Of a DNA stretch of 17,038 bases, positions 6,732 through 14,574 are shown one piece after another; positions within the stretch are counted from its first letter, which is position 1; each line of letters starts with the position of its first letter. The notes under the pieces were generated by a model, which was not told the DNA's origin, did not search any database, and was given only the letters and a program-made list of their open reading frames with translations. The position numbers and the translations under genes are program-made. Source of the stretch: Verrucomicrobiales bacterium (lineage in GTDB: Bacteria; Verrucomicrobiota; Verrucomicrobiia; Verrucomicrobiales; V1-33); assembly GCA_023253575.1 (NCBI GenBank), contig JALRGB010000117.1:1-17038 (forward strand). Reading direction: 5' to 3'.

Positions 6732-7835
6732 ATGTCTCAACCGCCGTCTGATGTTCCCCCGTTGATCCTGCCTCCGCCGCTTCCTGCGGCGAAGGAGGAC
6801 GACTATGCGGACCCTGGCATCAGGGCGATTGATTTGAGCGAGCGTCCTGTGGCGGAAAGCCTGCGGGAAATCATGGCCAGCTCGCCGCGGGTCCCGCGCG
6901 AGGTGCCTCCGCCGCTGCCTCCGGTCACCTCGGTGCATCATAATCGCCACTGGACGCTGGCGCTGCTCGGGCTGGTCTATCTTTTTTCCGCTTTTTTCAT
7001 CGCTGGCGAGGGAGTCTGGTGTTTGGTCAGCCATGATCCTGACGCGGCCCCGATGGACCGGGCCGAGTTGGTCCGGTTGTGGCTGGAAAACCCCGTCTGG
7101 GTGGCCTGGGCGTTGACGCTTGGGCTCGGATTAATTCTCGCCCGGCGATGGGCCCGGCGCCTGGTCATGGCGGAAGCGGCCAGCTTTCTGGTGTCGTCGC
7201 TGATCGTTGCCTTGGCTTTGGCTGCGGACGCTTGGCCGTATGTGACAACTCATGTGGCGGCCGATGACGGCACCCCCGTCTGGTATTATTTGGCGGCCCT
7301 TGGAGGGGTGGCTGTCATGGCCGGCCTGTTGTGGGTCCTCTTGAGACCGGCCAGTGTGCGGTGGACTTGCGAACAAGCTCAACCTGCGGCCGACTGGACC
7401 GACCGCTGTGCCCCTTCTGAATTATGGATGGTGGTCGTGCTCCTCAACGTGGCTGTTTCGTGGGCGGGGCTGGCCTCTGGTCACGATGTCCCCTGCTGGG
7501 GCGTGTGGCAGTCGGCTGGGAGCGTCTGGATCTGGCTGGCGGCTTCCTTGGCGGCCATGACGGCGGCCATACTCACGGCTCGCGGTCGCCGGTCCGGGGT
7601 TATTTTGGCGATGTTATTGATCACGCTGTACGGTTCCTCGGTGGTGTGGACGTCGTTCGGGCAACCGGCTGAGACGTTAACGGCGTTGTGGGGAGGGCTG
7701 GATTTTCAGCGGCGTGGCGGGGTGGTTTTTGTGGGGGCGAGCTGGCTAGTTTTCATGTTGTTTGCGCTGGCGGCCGGGCGTGCCCAGCGCCGCCGTCGGG
7801 CGACCAGCTCGCCCGTTCACCCATGTTTATCATGA
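6732..7835 (+). CDS. Polytopic membrane protein of unknown function, coupled to psd
   Basis: This 367-residue protein has a proline-rich, presumably cytoplasmic N-terminus (residues 1-72, with LPPPLPA-like and VPPPLPPV runs). About eight hydrophobic spans follow, near residues 74-97, 122-138, 144-165, 185-204, 231-249, 266-282, 288-307 and 331-349. The tail is basic (RAQRRRRA). I recognise no family motif and see no charged residue pattern that suggests a transporter. Its TGA stop at 7833-7835 overlaps the ATG of the phosphatidylserine decarboxylase gene (ATGA). Translation of the two is therefore probably coupled, and a membrane- or lipid-linked role is suggested by context only. The start at 6732 has no Shine-Dalgarno sequence. 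It is chosen because the frame opens there and gives a soluble proline-rich head before the first span. Confidence 0.75.
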   Translation: MSQPPSDVPPLILPPPLPAAKEDDYADPGIRAIDLSERPVAESLREIMASSPRVPREVPPPLPPVTSVHHNRHWTLALLGLVYLFSAFFIAGEGVWCLVSHDPDAAPMDRAELVRLWLENPVWVAWALTLGLGLILARRWARRLVMAEAASFLVSSLIVALALAADAWPYVTTHVAADDGTPVWYYLAALGGVAVMAGLLWVLLRPASVRWTCEQAQPAADWTDRCAPSELWMVVVLLNVAVSWAGLASGHDVPCWGVWQSAGSVWIWLAASLAAMTAAILTARGRRSGVILAMLLITLYGSSVVWTSFGQPAETLTALWGGLDFQRRGGVVFVGASWLVFMLFALAAGRAQRRRRATSSPVHPCLS

Positions 7836-8746
7836 CATACGACGATCCTATTGAATTCTTGAATCGCCATACCGGTCGAGTTGAAACCGAGCAGGTTTAT
7901 GGCGGCGCGTTTCTTCGTTGGATCTATGGCACCCGTTCCGGCGGATTGGCTCTGCACGCCCTCGTCAAACACCCTTGTTTCTCACAATTCTACGGATGGC
8001 TGATGGATTCCGAGCGCAGCCGGGACATGATTGAGCCGTTTATTGCCCAGTACGGCTTGGATCCGGAAGAATTTGCGCAGGCGACCGACTCGTTTGCCAG
8101 CTTCAATGAGTTTTTCTATCGACGATTGCGGGCGCAGGCTCGGCCGGTGGTGGCGGACGCGGACACGGTGATTTTTCCAGCGGACGGCCGGCATTTGGCG
8201 GTGGCGGATGTGGGTTTGATGGACGGATTTTTTGTGAAGGGCCAGAAATTCGATATGCCAGCGTTATTAGGCGACGATGCTTTAGCGGAGCGTTTTGCGC
8301 GTGGGTCGTTGGTTTTGTCGAGGTTGTGTCCGGTCGATTACCATCGATTTCATTTTCCGGTGTGTGGTGTGCCCTCGGCGCCGCGGCTTTTAAATGGGGT
8401 GTTAGGATCGGTGAGTCCGATGGCATTGCGTCGGCGGCTGGCGTGGCTGTGGGAGAACAAGCGGGTTTTGACGCGGGTGGAGACGGAGCGATTCGGCTTG
8501 GTGTTGGTATTGGAGATTGGGGCGACGAATGTTGGGAGTATTGTGCAGACGTTCCGGCCTGGGGTAGCGGTGGCCAAGGGGGCGGAGAAAGGATATTTCC
8601 GCTTTGGCGGATCCTCAGTGATTACGATATTTGAGGCGGGGCGTGTTCATTTGGCTGGGGATCTTGAGCAAGAGTCATCGCGGCAGCGGGAAGTGTATGC
8701 GTGGATGGGGGAGGCGATGGCCACCCGTGCTGGGGCTCGGACCTGA
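7832..8746 (+). CDS. psd: Phosphatidylserine decarboxylase proenzyme
   Basis: This 304-residue protein converts phosphatidylserine to phosphatidylethanolamine at the inner membrane using a pyruvoyl group made by self-cleavage. The N-terminus (FLNRHTGRVETEQVYGGAF) is typical of the bacterial group with this opening. The triad needed for self-processing is visible: D118 in FPADGR, the histidines of DYHRFHFPVCG (H171 and H174), and the cleavage-site serine S261 in FRFGGSS. E. coli has LGST at the cleavage site, while GGSS is a variant of GGST. Cleavage between G260 and S261 would give a ~260-residue beta chain and a ~44-residue alpha chain bearing the pyruvoyl group. The start at 7832 is preferred because it overlaps the upstream stop as ATGA. 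An ATG at 7823 is in frame and cannot be excluded. A longer open frame upstream of both lies over the preceding gene and is not used. Confidence 0.93.
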   Translation: MTYDDPIEFLNRHTGRVETEQVYGGAFLRWIYGTRSGGLALHALVKHPCFSQFYGWLMDSERSRDMIEPFIAQYGLDPEEFAQATDSFASFNEFFYRRLRAQARPVVADADTVIFPADGRHLAVADVGLMDGFFVKGQKFDMPALLGDDALAERFARGSLVLSRLCPVDYHRFHFPVCGVPSAPRLLNGVLGSVSPMALRRRLAWLWENKRVLTRVETERFGLVLVLEIGATNVGSIVQTFRPGVAVAKGAEKGYFRFGGSSVITIFEAGRVHLAGDLEQESSRQREVYAWMGEAMATRAGART

Positions 8747-8888
8747 GTCGGACATTCCGTGACTGGGGACTTGTCATCAGAGCGTGATGTGATGTGATGG
8801 TCCTTGGGCCGGATGCCCGGCGGATCAGCTCGATCCTCCGGCACCGTGCCGGTAAACCCCGACCCCGATCCATCACCGACCTCACTCT
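8747..8888. other. Intergenic region with small hairpins and a pentamer repeat
   Basis: It holds three tandem GTGAT units (8784-8798), a GCCGG-ATGC-CCGGC hairpin (8808-8821) and a CCGGCA-CCG-TGCCGG hairpin (8838-8852). None is followed by a T run, and no clear promoter for the next gene was found. The hairpins may end or stabilise the psd transcript. Confidence 0.4.
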
Positions 8889-10220
8889 ATGAATTCACGT
8901 CGATCGTTTCTTCGCACCACTGCCGCGACTGCCGCGGGCCTGGCCTTCCCGACTATCATTCCAGCCCGTGTGCTCGCCGCTTCGCCGAATGGCAAAGTCC
9001 GCCACGCGGCCATTGGATGCTCCAATCAAGCGTGGAGCGACCTGCAGGTCTTGGCCGGCAGCGGCAAGATCGAGGTGGTCGCGTTGTGTGATGTGGATGT
9101 GGCCGCGGCCGCGGAAGCCCGGGCCGCCTTTCCACAGGCCAAATTTGTGCAGGACTGGCGGGAGTTGCTCGGTGACATGGCGGACCAGTTTGACTCCGTC
9201 AATGTGACCGTGCCCGATCATATGCACGCCTCGATGACGCTGCAGGCGATGCGTCAGGGCAAACACGTTTATTGCCAGAAACCATTGACGCGCACCATCG
9301 CTGAGGCCCGCGCCGTGGCTGAGGCCAGCGCCAGCCGCCCCCAGCTCGTCACTCAGATGGGGAATCAAATCCAGTCGGAATACGAATACCGCTCGGCCGT
9401 CGAATTGCTGAAAACCGGCGTGATCGGGAAAGTGAAGGAAATTCACGCGTGGACCTCAGCGACCTTTCCTCAGCGCGGCCGGCCGGCGGGAGCGGACCCG
9501 GTTCCAGAGGGGCTGAACTGGGACCATTGGCTCGGAGTGGCCCCGGTCCGGCCGTATAAAAAAGACATTTACCACCGGTTTAACTGGCGCGGCTGGCAGG
9601 ATTTCGGGGGTGGTCCCATCGCCGATTTTTGCTGTCACATTTTGGATACTCCTTTCAAAGCACTCGATCTGGTGCCTCCCACCTCGGTGCAGGCGGAAGT
9701 GCCGAAAGAATGGGCGGATTCGGAGGAATTCCGCAAAGAAAACTGGCCGGACTGGGCGATTTATCGTTATGAATTTGCGGCCACGCCGATGACCTCCGGC
9801 CCGCTGCCAGTGACTTGGTATGATGGCGGCCGGCAGCCGGATCCGGCTCTGTTTCAAGGAGCCACCATCCCCGGCGGCGGCGCCTTGTTCATCGGAGAAG
9901 AGGGCACCCTGCTGCTCCCGCATTACGCCACCCCGCGCGTCCTCGGACGAAAAGTCGAGCTGCCAAAACTCGAGCCCCGCAACCATTACCACCACTTCAT
10001 CGAGTCCATCCTCAGCGAAGGCAAAGTGAAGACGACCTCCCCGTTTAGCTTCGGCGCACCGCTCACCGAAACTGGCCTGCTCGGGACCATTGCGGCCCGC
10101 TTCCCAGGCAAAAAGCTCGACTGGCACTCCGCGGATATGCGTTTCACCAACCATGAAGCGGCTAACGCGCTGGTGCGTCCGAGTTACCGCGACGGCTGGG
10201 CGGTGAAAGAGCTGTCGTAA
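8889..10220 (+). CDS. Tat-exported Gfo/Idh/MocA family oxidoreductase
   Basis: This 443-residue protein begins with a twin-arginine signal (NSRRSFLRTTAATAAGLAFP, RR at 4-5, cleavage near VLAA at ~31), so it is folded with its nucleotide before export. An N-terminal Rossmann domain follows (VRHAAIGCSNQAWSDL, then VVALCDVD at ~63-70). The family lysine motif appears as CQKPLTRTIAEAR (K121), with DHMHASMTLQAM before it. The C-terminal alpha/beta domain includes WDHWLG (201), FGGGPIADFCCHILD (239-253) and a final YRDGWAV. Families of this layout are expanded in Verrucomicrobiota and Planctomycetes and act on sugars or their derivatives. The substrate here cannot be told. The glycine-rich nucleotide loop is unusual: GCSNQAW replaces the common GxGxxG. 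There is no Shine-Dalgarno sequence. It ends 24 bases from the convergent gene at 10245. Confidence 0.9.
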   Translation: MNSRRSFLRTTAATAAGLAFPTIIPARVLAASPNGKVRHAAIGCSNQAWSDLQVLAGSGKIEVVALCDVDVAAAAEARAAFPQAKFVQDWRELLGDMADQFDSVNVTVPDHMHASMTLQAMRQGKHVYCQKPLTRTIAEARAVAEASASRPQLVTQMGNQIQSEYEYRSAVELLKTGVIGKVKEIHAWTSATFPQRGRPAGADPVPEGLNWDHWLGVAPVRPYKKDIYHRFNWRGWQDFGGGPIADFCCHILDTPFKALDLVPPTSVQAEVPKEWADSEEFRKENWPDWAIYRYEFAATPMTSGPLPVTWYDGGRQPDPALFQGATIPGGGALFIGEEGTLLLPHYATPRVLGRKVELPKLEPRNHYHHFIESILSEGKVKTTSPFSFGAPLTETGLLGTIAARFPGKKLDWHSADMRFTNHEAANALVRPSYRDGWAVKELS

Positions 10221-10237
10221 TCGGCCGGTAGCGAGCA

Positions 10238-10254
10238 GGGTGAATTATTCACCC
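10238..10254. repeat. Dyad between convergent genes
   Basis: GGGTGAAT-T-ATTCACCC is a perfect 8-bp inverted repeat around one base; folded, it would give about 6-7 pairs and a 3-5 base loop. It spans the stop codon of the minus-strand CPXCG gene (10245-10247) and starts 18 bases after the plus-strand stop. Its position suits a shared 3'-end hairpin, but a T run is absent on both strands. Confidence 0.45.
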
Positions 10255-10430
10255 AAGCCGGCGGCATCGCCGGTGATTTCGCCGTCCCATTCGTAGAACC
10301 GGATTACCATGGGACGGCAGCACACCTCGCAGTCGTAATCCACCTCGCAGGGGGTTTCATCCAGCGAGGGGGCGGCCACCTCGATTTCTTCGAAGCAGCT
10401 TGGGCAAGTGACGGGGACGAGGTCGGCCAT
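10245..10430 (-). CDS. CPXCG-type cysteine-rich small protein
   Basis: This 61-residue protein matches the CPXCG cysteine-rich domain family of unknown function. The first metal-binding knuckle is TCPSCFEEIEV (C9 and C12), and the second is YDCEVCCRPMVIRF (C34, C37, C38). The usual first motif is CPxCGE, here CPSCFE, so the glycine after the second cysteine is replaced by phenylalanine. A zinc-ribbon-like metal site is expected. The family is about 60-70 residues, so the gene is complete. It follows the peptidase gene on the same strand after a 38-base gap and may be cotranscribed with it. Known function: none. The start ATG at 10430 lacks a clear ribosome binding site. Confidence 0.85.
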   Translation of the reverse strand: MADLVPVTCPSCFEEIEVAAPSLDETPCEVDYDCEVCCRPMVIRFYEWDGEITGDAAGLGE

Positions 10431-10468
10431 GGGGAATGGTGTCAGTAGAGGGGCGGTGTGGCGGGTGG

Positions 10469-13450
10469 TTAATCTCGCGAGGTGGGGGTGATTTTCAGAG
10501 TCACTTTTTCCTGACCTCGTTTGACGATGATTTCGGTTTCGGCATTGACTTTCAGTTCTCCGAGGATGGCTGTGTAATCGTAGATATTGAGGATTTCGCG
10601 ACCGGCCAAGCCGATGATATAGTCACCCCCTTTGACCCCGGCTTTGGCGGCCGGGCCGACGGCGGAAACGCCGCTGAGCTTGACCCCGGGCTCGTCGCCC
10701 TGACTATAATCTGGCACGGTGCCGAGATACGCCCGCATGGCGGAGCGTTGGCCCTGTTGGGCGCTAGACGTGAATTCTTTCCATGGTGGCGTTGTTTCCT
10801 CGGTGGCGACGTCGCGGGCTATGAGGCCCATTAATTTGGTGATCTGGGCGGCTCCTTGATAGTTGATTTTATCGGCGGTGTCGGTGGGGCGGTGGTAGTC
10901 GTCGTGGTTGCCGGTGAACGCGTTAAGGATGGGCACCCCGCGGGGGTAGAAGCTGGTGGTGTCGGTTGGGGCGTAGCAGTCGCTCTGCAGGGTGAGGTTC
11001 AGGCCGACTGGGACGTTGCGTTTTTCGATCCGTGGTTTCCACCAGTCGGACGATCCCAGTCCTTGCAGGACGAGCGATGAATTGAGTCGTCCGATCATGT
11101 CGAGGTTCAGACAGGCGGCGAGCACGCCGTCGAGTTTGGCGCTTTCGTCGCCCTTGGATGATTTGGCGAGTGATTTCACGAAGTGGGACGACCCGAGCAG
11201 CCCGGTTTCCTCGCCGGACCAGCAGGCGAAGATGACGTCGCGCTTCAGGGTCAGGCGGCCGGCGGCCTGTTCGGCGGCCATCCATTGCGCGATCTCGAAG
11301 ACCCCGGCGGTACCAGAGGCATTGTCATCGGCGCCGAAGTGGATTTCTCCTTTTTCGGCATCGGTGGCCCGGGAATTGCCACCGCCTTCACGGCCGAGGT
11401 GATCGATGTGCGCGCCGACCAGCACGGCGGGCTCCGGGTGGGCGGCGGGACTGTTGGTGCCCGGAGCCAACGGGGCTCGGAGCATGGCTACCACATTGCG
11501 GCCGGCCCGCATTTCTTGAGTGATATCAACGGTGGCGGCGAGCGATAGATCTTTGATTTCAAAGCCTGCGACTGGCTGGCCGCGGTCGAGTTCGGTGTGC
11601 AGCGAAGCCAGATCCCGGCCGGCGAGTGATAGCCAGTTTTGAGCGACCGCATCGGTGACCGAAATGGCGGCCAGCCCGGACCCGGCCAGCGAGGCGTCGA
11701 ATGTCAGTGGCACCAGTTGCTGGCGCACCTTGGCATTCGGGCCGCTGACGACAATTAATCCTTTGGCCCCGCGCTGGCGCGCCGTCATGGCCTTGAATCG
11801 CAGTCCGCTGGCTTGAATAAAACGCCCCCGCTGGCCCGCCGCCGCCTCCTCTGGCTGGTACCGCAGCACCATGACCCACTTGTCTTTGACATCGAGATGG
11901 AAGTACGATGAATAAGCCGGCAGGTCCGGGCCGTCGTCTGACAATTCAATGCCATACCCGGCGAAAACGACCGGCATAGCGGCCACTTCGCCGAGGGAGG
12001 AGAATGAGAGGGGTCGCCAGTCGGTATCGACCTGCGGGCTCGCTGTCGTGGCCCCGACGCCTGGGCCCCCCAATGAGTTTTTGGGGCCGAGCTCTACACC
12101 GGCGGTAAAGGTAAACGGCTGGAAATACCCGCCATTTTCGCCGGCTGGAACCAGTCCGAACGAGGCAAAAGCGTCGGCTGCATGCTGGGTAGCGAGTTGT
12201 TCGCCCCGGGTGCCCGGTAACCGACCTTCCATTTCTTCCGAGGCCAGCCGCGTCACATGCACCTTCAGGTCGTCGGCCGAAATCTCCGGCACCAGCGCGG
12301 GTGCTGGTGGTGGCGGAGATACGGCTGCGTCAGCCGCGCCTAGGAGTCCCAGCGCCTGGCAGGCCGCCGCATGATCCCATCCGGCGAGAAAAATCTGACT
12401 CGTTTTTTCGGGGGTGCGATTACTTGTCCACGACAGCGTGCGGCCGTCCGGCGAAAACGACGGAAGTCCATCAAATCCAGGGGCATCCGTCACGCGGACT
12501 GGGGCATGCGCCCCATCCGCATCCACCATGTAGAGCTCAAAATTATCGAACCCTTGAAGATTGGTAGCAAAGACGAGGTACTGGCCGCTCGGGTGAAAAA
12601 ACGGGGCCCATGACATGGCCCCCAGCGTGGTGATTTGGCGCTGGCCCGTGCCATCCGCCTTCATCGTCCAGATTTCAGCGCGTTCGCCCTTTTCGTCGAA
12701 TCGACGCCAGCAGATTTTGGTTCCATCGGCGGAATAAAACGGCCCGCCGTCGTAACCGGGCGCCTCGGTGAGGCGGCGCACGTCGGTGCCATCTGCCTTC
12801 ATGGTGTAGATGTCGCAAAAATATTGCTTATCGACCTCCATTCTTTCTTTCTCCTCGGCGGTCAGCGTGCGGGCGTAGGCGTCGCGATTGCTGGCGAAGA
12901 CGATGCGGCCGCCGTCCGGTGAATAGGCGCCTTCGGCGTCGTATCCGTTTGCCGCCGTCAGCCGTCGCGGCGCGCCGCCCGCCGCCGGGGCGCTGTAGAT
13001 TTCAAAGGATTCATCGTAATCCCACGCGTATCGCCGCTGCTTCCCCTCCGCTCGAAGCGCGATTTCACGATCTTGGTTTTCCCGGGAGGCTCCGTCTTCG
13101 TGCGTGCTGGCAAACAGGATGTTTTCGCCATCCGGATGGATCCACGCGCAGGTCGTTTTGCCGACGCCGGGAGAGACGCGGGTCGTGTCGCCTGTCTCCA
13201 GATCCATCAAGTAAATCTGATAAAATGGATTCCCGGGTTCGCGTTCCGATTGAAAGACGAGTTTTCGTCCATCTGCTGAGAAATACCCTTCGCCAGCTCG
13301 GCGCCCGTCGAGCGTGAGCTGGCGTGGGTTGCTGAGGAATTTTGGTTCCGTGGCAGCCGCGGCTGGCGGCGCCCAGCCAATGGAGGCCGCGGCCACCGCC
13401 GCGAGCGATACTCTTACCAAAGAATCAAAGAATGGAAGAATCTGGGACAC
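10469..13450 (-). CDS. Secreted TolB-like propeller + PA-type/M28 peptidase + PDZ protein
   Basis: This 993-residue exported protein has a GTG start and a signal peptide (residues ~1-33, VSLAAVAAASIGWAPPAAAA). Residues ~40-360 hold six PD40/TolB-like propeller repeats (FSADGRKLVF, HPDGENILF, YSPDGGRIVF, YSADGTKICW, HPSGQYLVF, FSPDGRTLSW). Residues ~388-885 are an M28 zinc aminopeptidase with an inserted PA-like domain (~490-640). Its metal and catalytic residues are in place: H681 and D683 (GAHIDHLG), D709 (GADDNASG), E747/E748 (SGEETGLLGS), D784 (NLDMIGR) and H853 (DYHRPTD). Residues ~905-990 are a PDZ domain (GVKLSGVSAVGPAAKAGVKGG). The likely role is extracellular or periplasmic peptide hydrolysis, with the propeller and PDZ domains as substrate or partner platforms. 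It lies 110 bases downstream of trpS on the same strand. A TTG at codon 11 is a possible alternative start. Confidence 0.92.
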   Translation of the reverse strand: MSQILPFFDSLVRVSLAAVAAASIGWAPPAAAATEPKFLSNPRQLTLDGRRAGEGYFSADGRKLVFQSEREPGNPFYQIYLMDLETGDTTRVSPGVGKTTCAWIHPDGENILFASTHEDGASRENQDREIALRAEGKQRRYAWDYDESFEIYSAPAAGGAPRRLTAANGYDAEGAYSPDGGRIVFASNRDAYARTLTAEEKERMEVDKQYFCDIYTMKADGTDVRRLTEAPGYDGGPFYSADGTKICWRRFDEKGERAEIWTMKADGTGQRQITTLGAMSWAPFFHPSGQYLVFATNLQGFDNFELYMVDADGAHAPVRVTDAPGFDGLPSFSPDGRTLSWTSNRTPEKTSQIFLAGWDHAAACQALGLLGAADAAVSPPPPAPALVPEISADDLKVHVTRLASEEMEGRLPGTRGEQLATQHAADAFASFGLVPAGENGGYFQPFTFTAGVELGPKNSLGGPGVGATTASPQVDTDWRPLSFSSLGEVAAMPVVFAGYGIELSDDGPDLPAYSSYFHLDVKDKWVMVLRYQPEEAAAGQRGRFIQASGLRFKAMTARQRGAKGLIVVSGPNAKVRQQLVPLTFDASLAGSGLAAISVTDAVAQNWLSLAGRDLASLHTELDRGQPVAGFEIKDLSLAATVDITQEMRAGRNVVAMLRAPLAPGTNSPAAHPEPAVLVGAHIDHLGREGGGNSRATDAEKGEIHFGADDNASGTAGVFEIAQWMAAEQAAGRLTLKRDVIFACWSGEETGLLGSSHFVKSLAKSSKGDESAKLDGVLAACLNLDMIGRLNSSLVLQGLGSSDWWKPRIEKRNVPVGLNLTLQSDCYAPTDTTSFYPRGVPILNAFTGNHDDYHRPTDTADKINYQGAAQITKLMGLIARDVATEETTPPWKEFTSSAQQGQRSAMRAYLGTVPDYSQGDEPGVKLSGVSAVGPAAKAGVKGGDYIIGLAGREILNIYDYTAILGELKVNAETEIIVKRGQEKVTLKITPTSRD

Positions 13451-13476
13451 GCTACATAGTTGCCTCAGATCGATCT
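13451..13476 (-). promoter_or_regulatory. Ribosome binding site with start-stop ATG-TAG and palindrome before the peptidase gene
   Basis: On the minus strand the order is AGATCGATCT (a perfect 10-bp palindrome, 13476-13467), GAGG (13466-13463), CAACT, ATGTAG (13457-13452), one base, then the GTG start of the peptidase. GAGG is spaced ideally (5 bases) for the ATG that is followed at once by a stop, and poorly (12 bases) for the GTG. This is a two-codon upstream frame that could modulate initiation. Confidence 0.45.
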
Positions 13477-13560
13477 AAGAAAACGGCGGATTTTCCGTAT
13501 CGATCCATGGGAGTCTGCACGGGTGCCCGGCTGGCGCATTCAGGCGAGGAGGTAAAGCGG

Positions 13561-14523
13561 TTACAGGCCGCAGGCGGCGCGGACTCGTTGCATGACCGAT
13601 TGGGCGAGCGGACGGGCTTTGGCGGCGCCTTCGGCGAGGATGGAATCGAGGTAAGCGGGATCAGCGGCGAGGGCGGTACGGCGTTCGCGGGCGGGGCGAA
13701 AGTGTTCCCAGAGGGCATCGAACAATTGTTGTTTATAGTGGCCGTAGCCATACCCCCCGGCGCGGAAGCTGGCTTCCATGGCGGCGACCTCGGTCTCGGA
13801 GGCGACGAGTTTGTAGAATTGAACGATGCTGGAGGCATCGGGGTCTTTGGGTTCGTCGACGCCGACGGAGTCGGTTTTGAGGCCCATGATTTTTTTTCGG
13901 AGCGGTTTTTCTTCTTCGAAGAGCGGGACAGTATTGTTGTAACTTTTACTCATTTTTTGTCCATCGAGGCCCGGCACCGCGGCACTGGCTTCGCGGATCA
14001 TGGGTTTCGGCAATTTGAGCAGGTCTTGACCGTAGCGGGCATTAAATTTCGCGGCGATGTCGCGGGTCATTTCCAGATGTTGTTTTTGATCTTGGCCGAC
14101 GGGCACAACGTCGCTGTCATAGATAAGGATGTCGGCGGCCATCAGCACTGGGTAGGTGAAAAGGCCGGTGCTGGGGACAAAACCGCGGGCGGTTTTGTCT
14201 TTGAATGAATGAGCATTTTCCAGCATCGGGACCGGAGTGACGCAGCTGAGTAACCACGCCAATTCGGTGACTTCAGGAACGTGGCTTTGGCGAAAAAAGG
14301 TCGCTCGAGCCGGGTCCAGGCCGCAGGCGAGGAAGTCGAGAGCCAGTTCGCGGCAATGGTCGCGGAGGACGACCGGGTCGTGAATGGTGGTCAGGGCGTG
14401 ATAGTCAGCGATAAAATAAAAGGCTTCGCCTTCATGTTGCAGGCCAATGGCGGGCTGCATCATGCCGAAATAATTTCCGAGGTGGGGGCGGCCTGTTGGC
14501 TGGATGCCAGAGAGAATGCGCAT
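13561..14523 (-). CDS. trpS: Tryptophanyl-tRNA synthetase
   Basis: This 320-residue class I aminoacyl-tRNA synthetase charges tRNA-Trp in the cytoplasm. The ATP-binding HIGH motif appears as PTGRPHLGNYFG (residues ~9-20), and the second signature KMSKS is intact in GLDGQKMSKSYNN. Other family blocks are FYFIADYHALTT, ARATFFRQSHVPE, NAHSFKDK, SVGVDEPKDPDASSI and a C-terminal helical anticodon-binding region. The length agrees with the short bacterial TrpS (about 320-340). It is divergent from the glycosyltransferase gene and is followed on the same strand by the M28 peptidase gene. The ATG at 14523 is the family-typical start (MRILSGIQPTG). No Shine-Dalgarno sequence is visible. Its leader contains two competing stems (14548-14574). 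Confidence 0.96.
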   Translation of the reverse strand: MRILSGIQPTGRPHLGNYFGMMQPAIGLQHEGEAFYFIADYHALTTIHDPVVLRDHCRELALDFLACGLDPARATFFRQSHVPEVTELAWLLSCVTPVPMLENAHSFKDKTARGFVPSTGLFTYPVLMAADILIYDSDVVPVGQDQKQHLEMTRDIAAKFNARYGQDLLKLPKPMIREASAAVPGLDGQKMSKSYNNTVPLFEEEKPLRKKIMGLKTDSVGVDEPKDPDASSIVQFYKLVASETEVAAMEASFRAGGYGYGHYKQQLFDALWEHFRPARERRTALAADPAYLDSILAEGAAKARPLAQSVMQRVRAACGL

Positions 14524-14547
14524 GGCTGGTGAATAAAGAGAGAGGCG

Positions 14548-14574
14548 GCCTCAGGGCAAGATGAGGCTTTGCCC
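14548..14574 (-). promoter_or_regulatory. Mutually exclusive stems in the trpS leader
   Basis: Reading with trpS, the order is GGGCAA, A, GCCTCA, TC, TTGCCC, TGAGGC. GGGCAA pairs with TTGCCC and GCCTCA pairs with TGAGGC, but the stems interlock, so only one can form fully. They sit 25-51 bases before the trpS ATG. This is the layout of a switch-like leader. No T-box features were seen and the regulatory role is speculative. Confidence 0.4.

Noticed and set aside
7688..7831. Longer psd reading from an ATG inside the preceding gene
   Set aside because: The extra residues are a frame-shifted reading of the membrane protein gene. The family N-terminus begins at about 7832, where the ATGA overlap occurs.
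13342..14208. A 288-codon plus-strand open frame antisense to trpS
   Set aside because: It is opposite a gene with intact HIGH and KMSKS motifs. Its glycine- and phenylalanine-rich translation is typical of an antisense shadow in GC-rich DNA.
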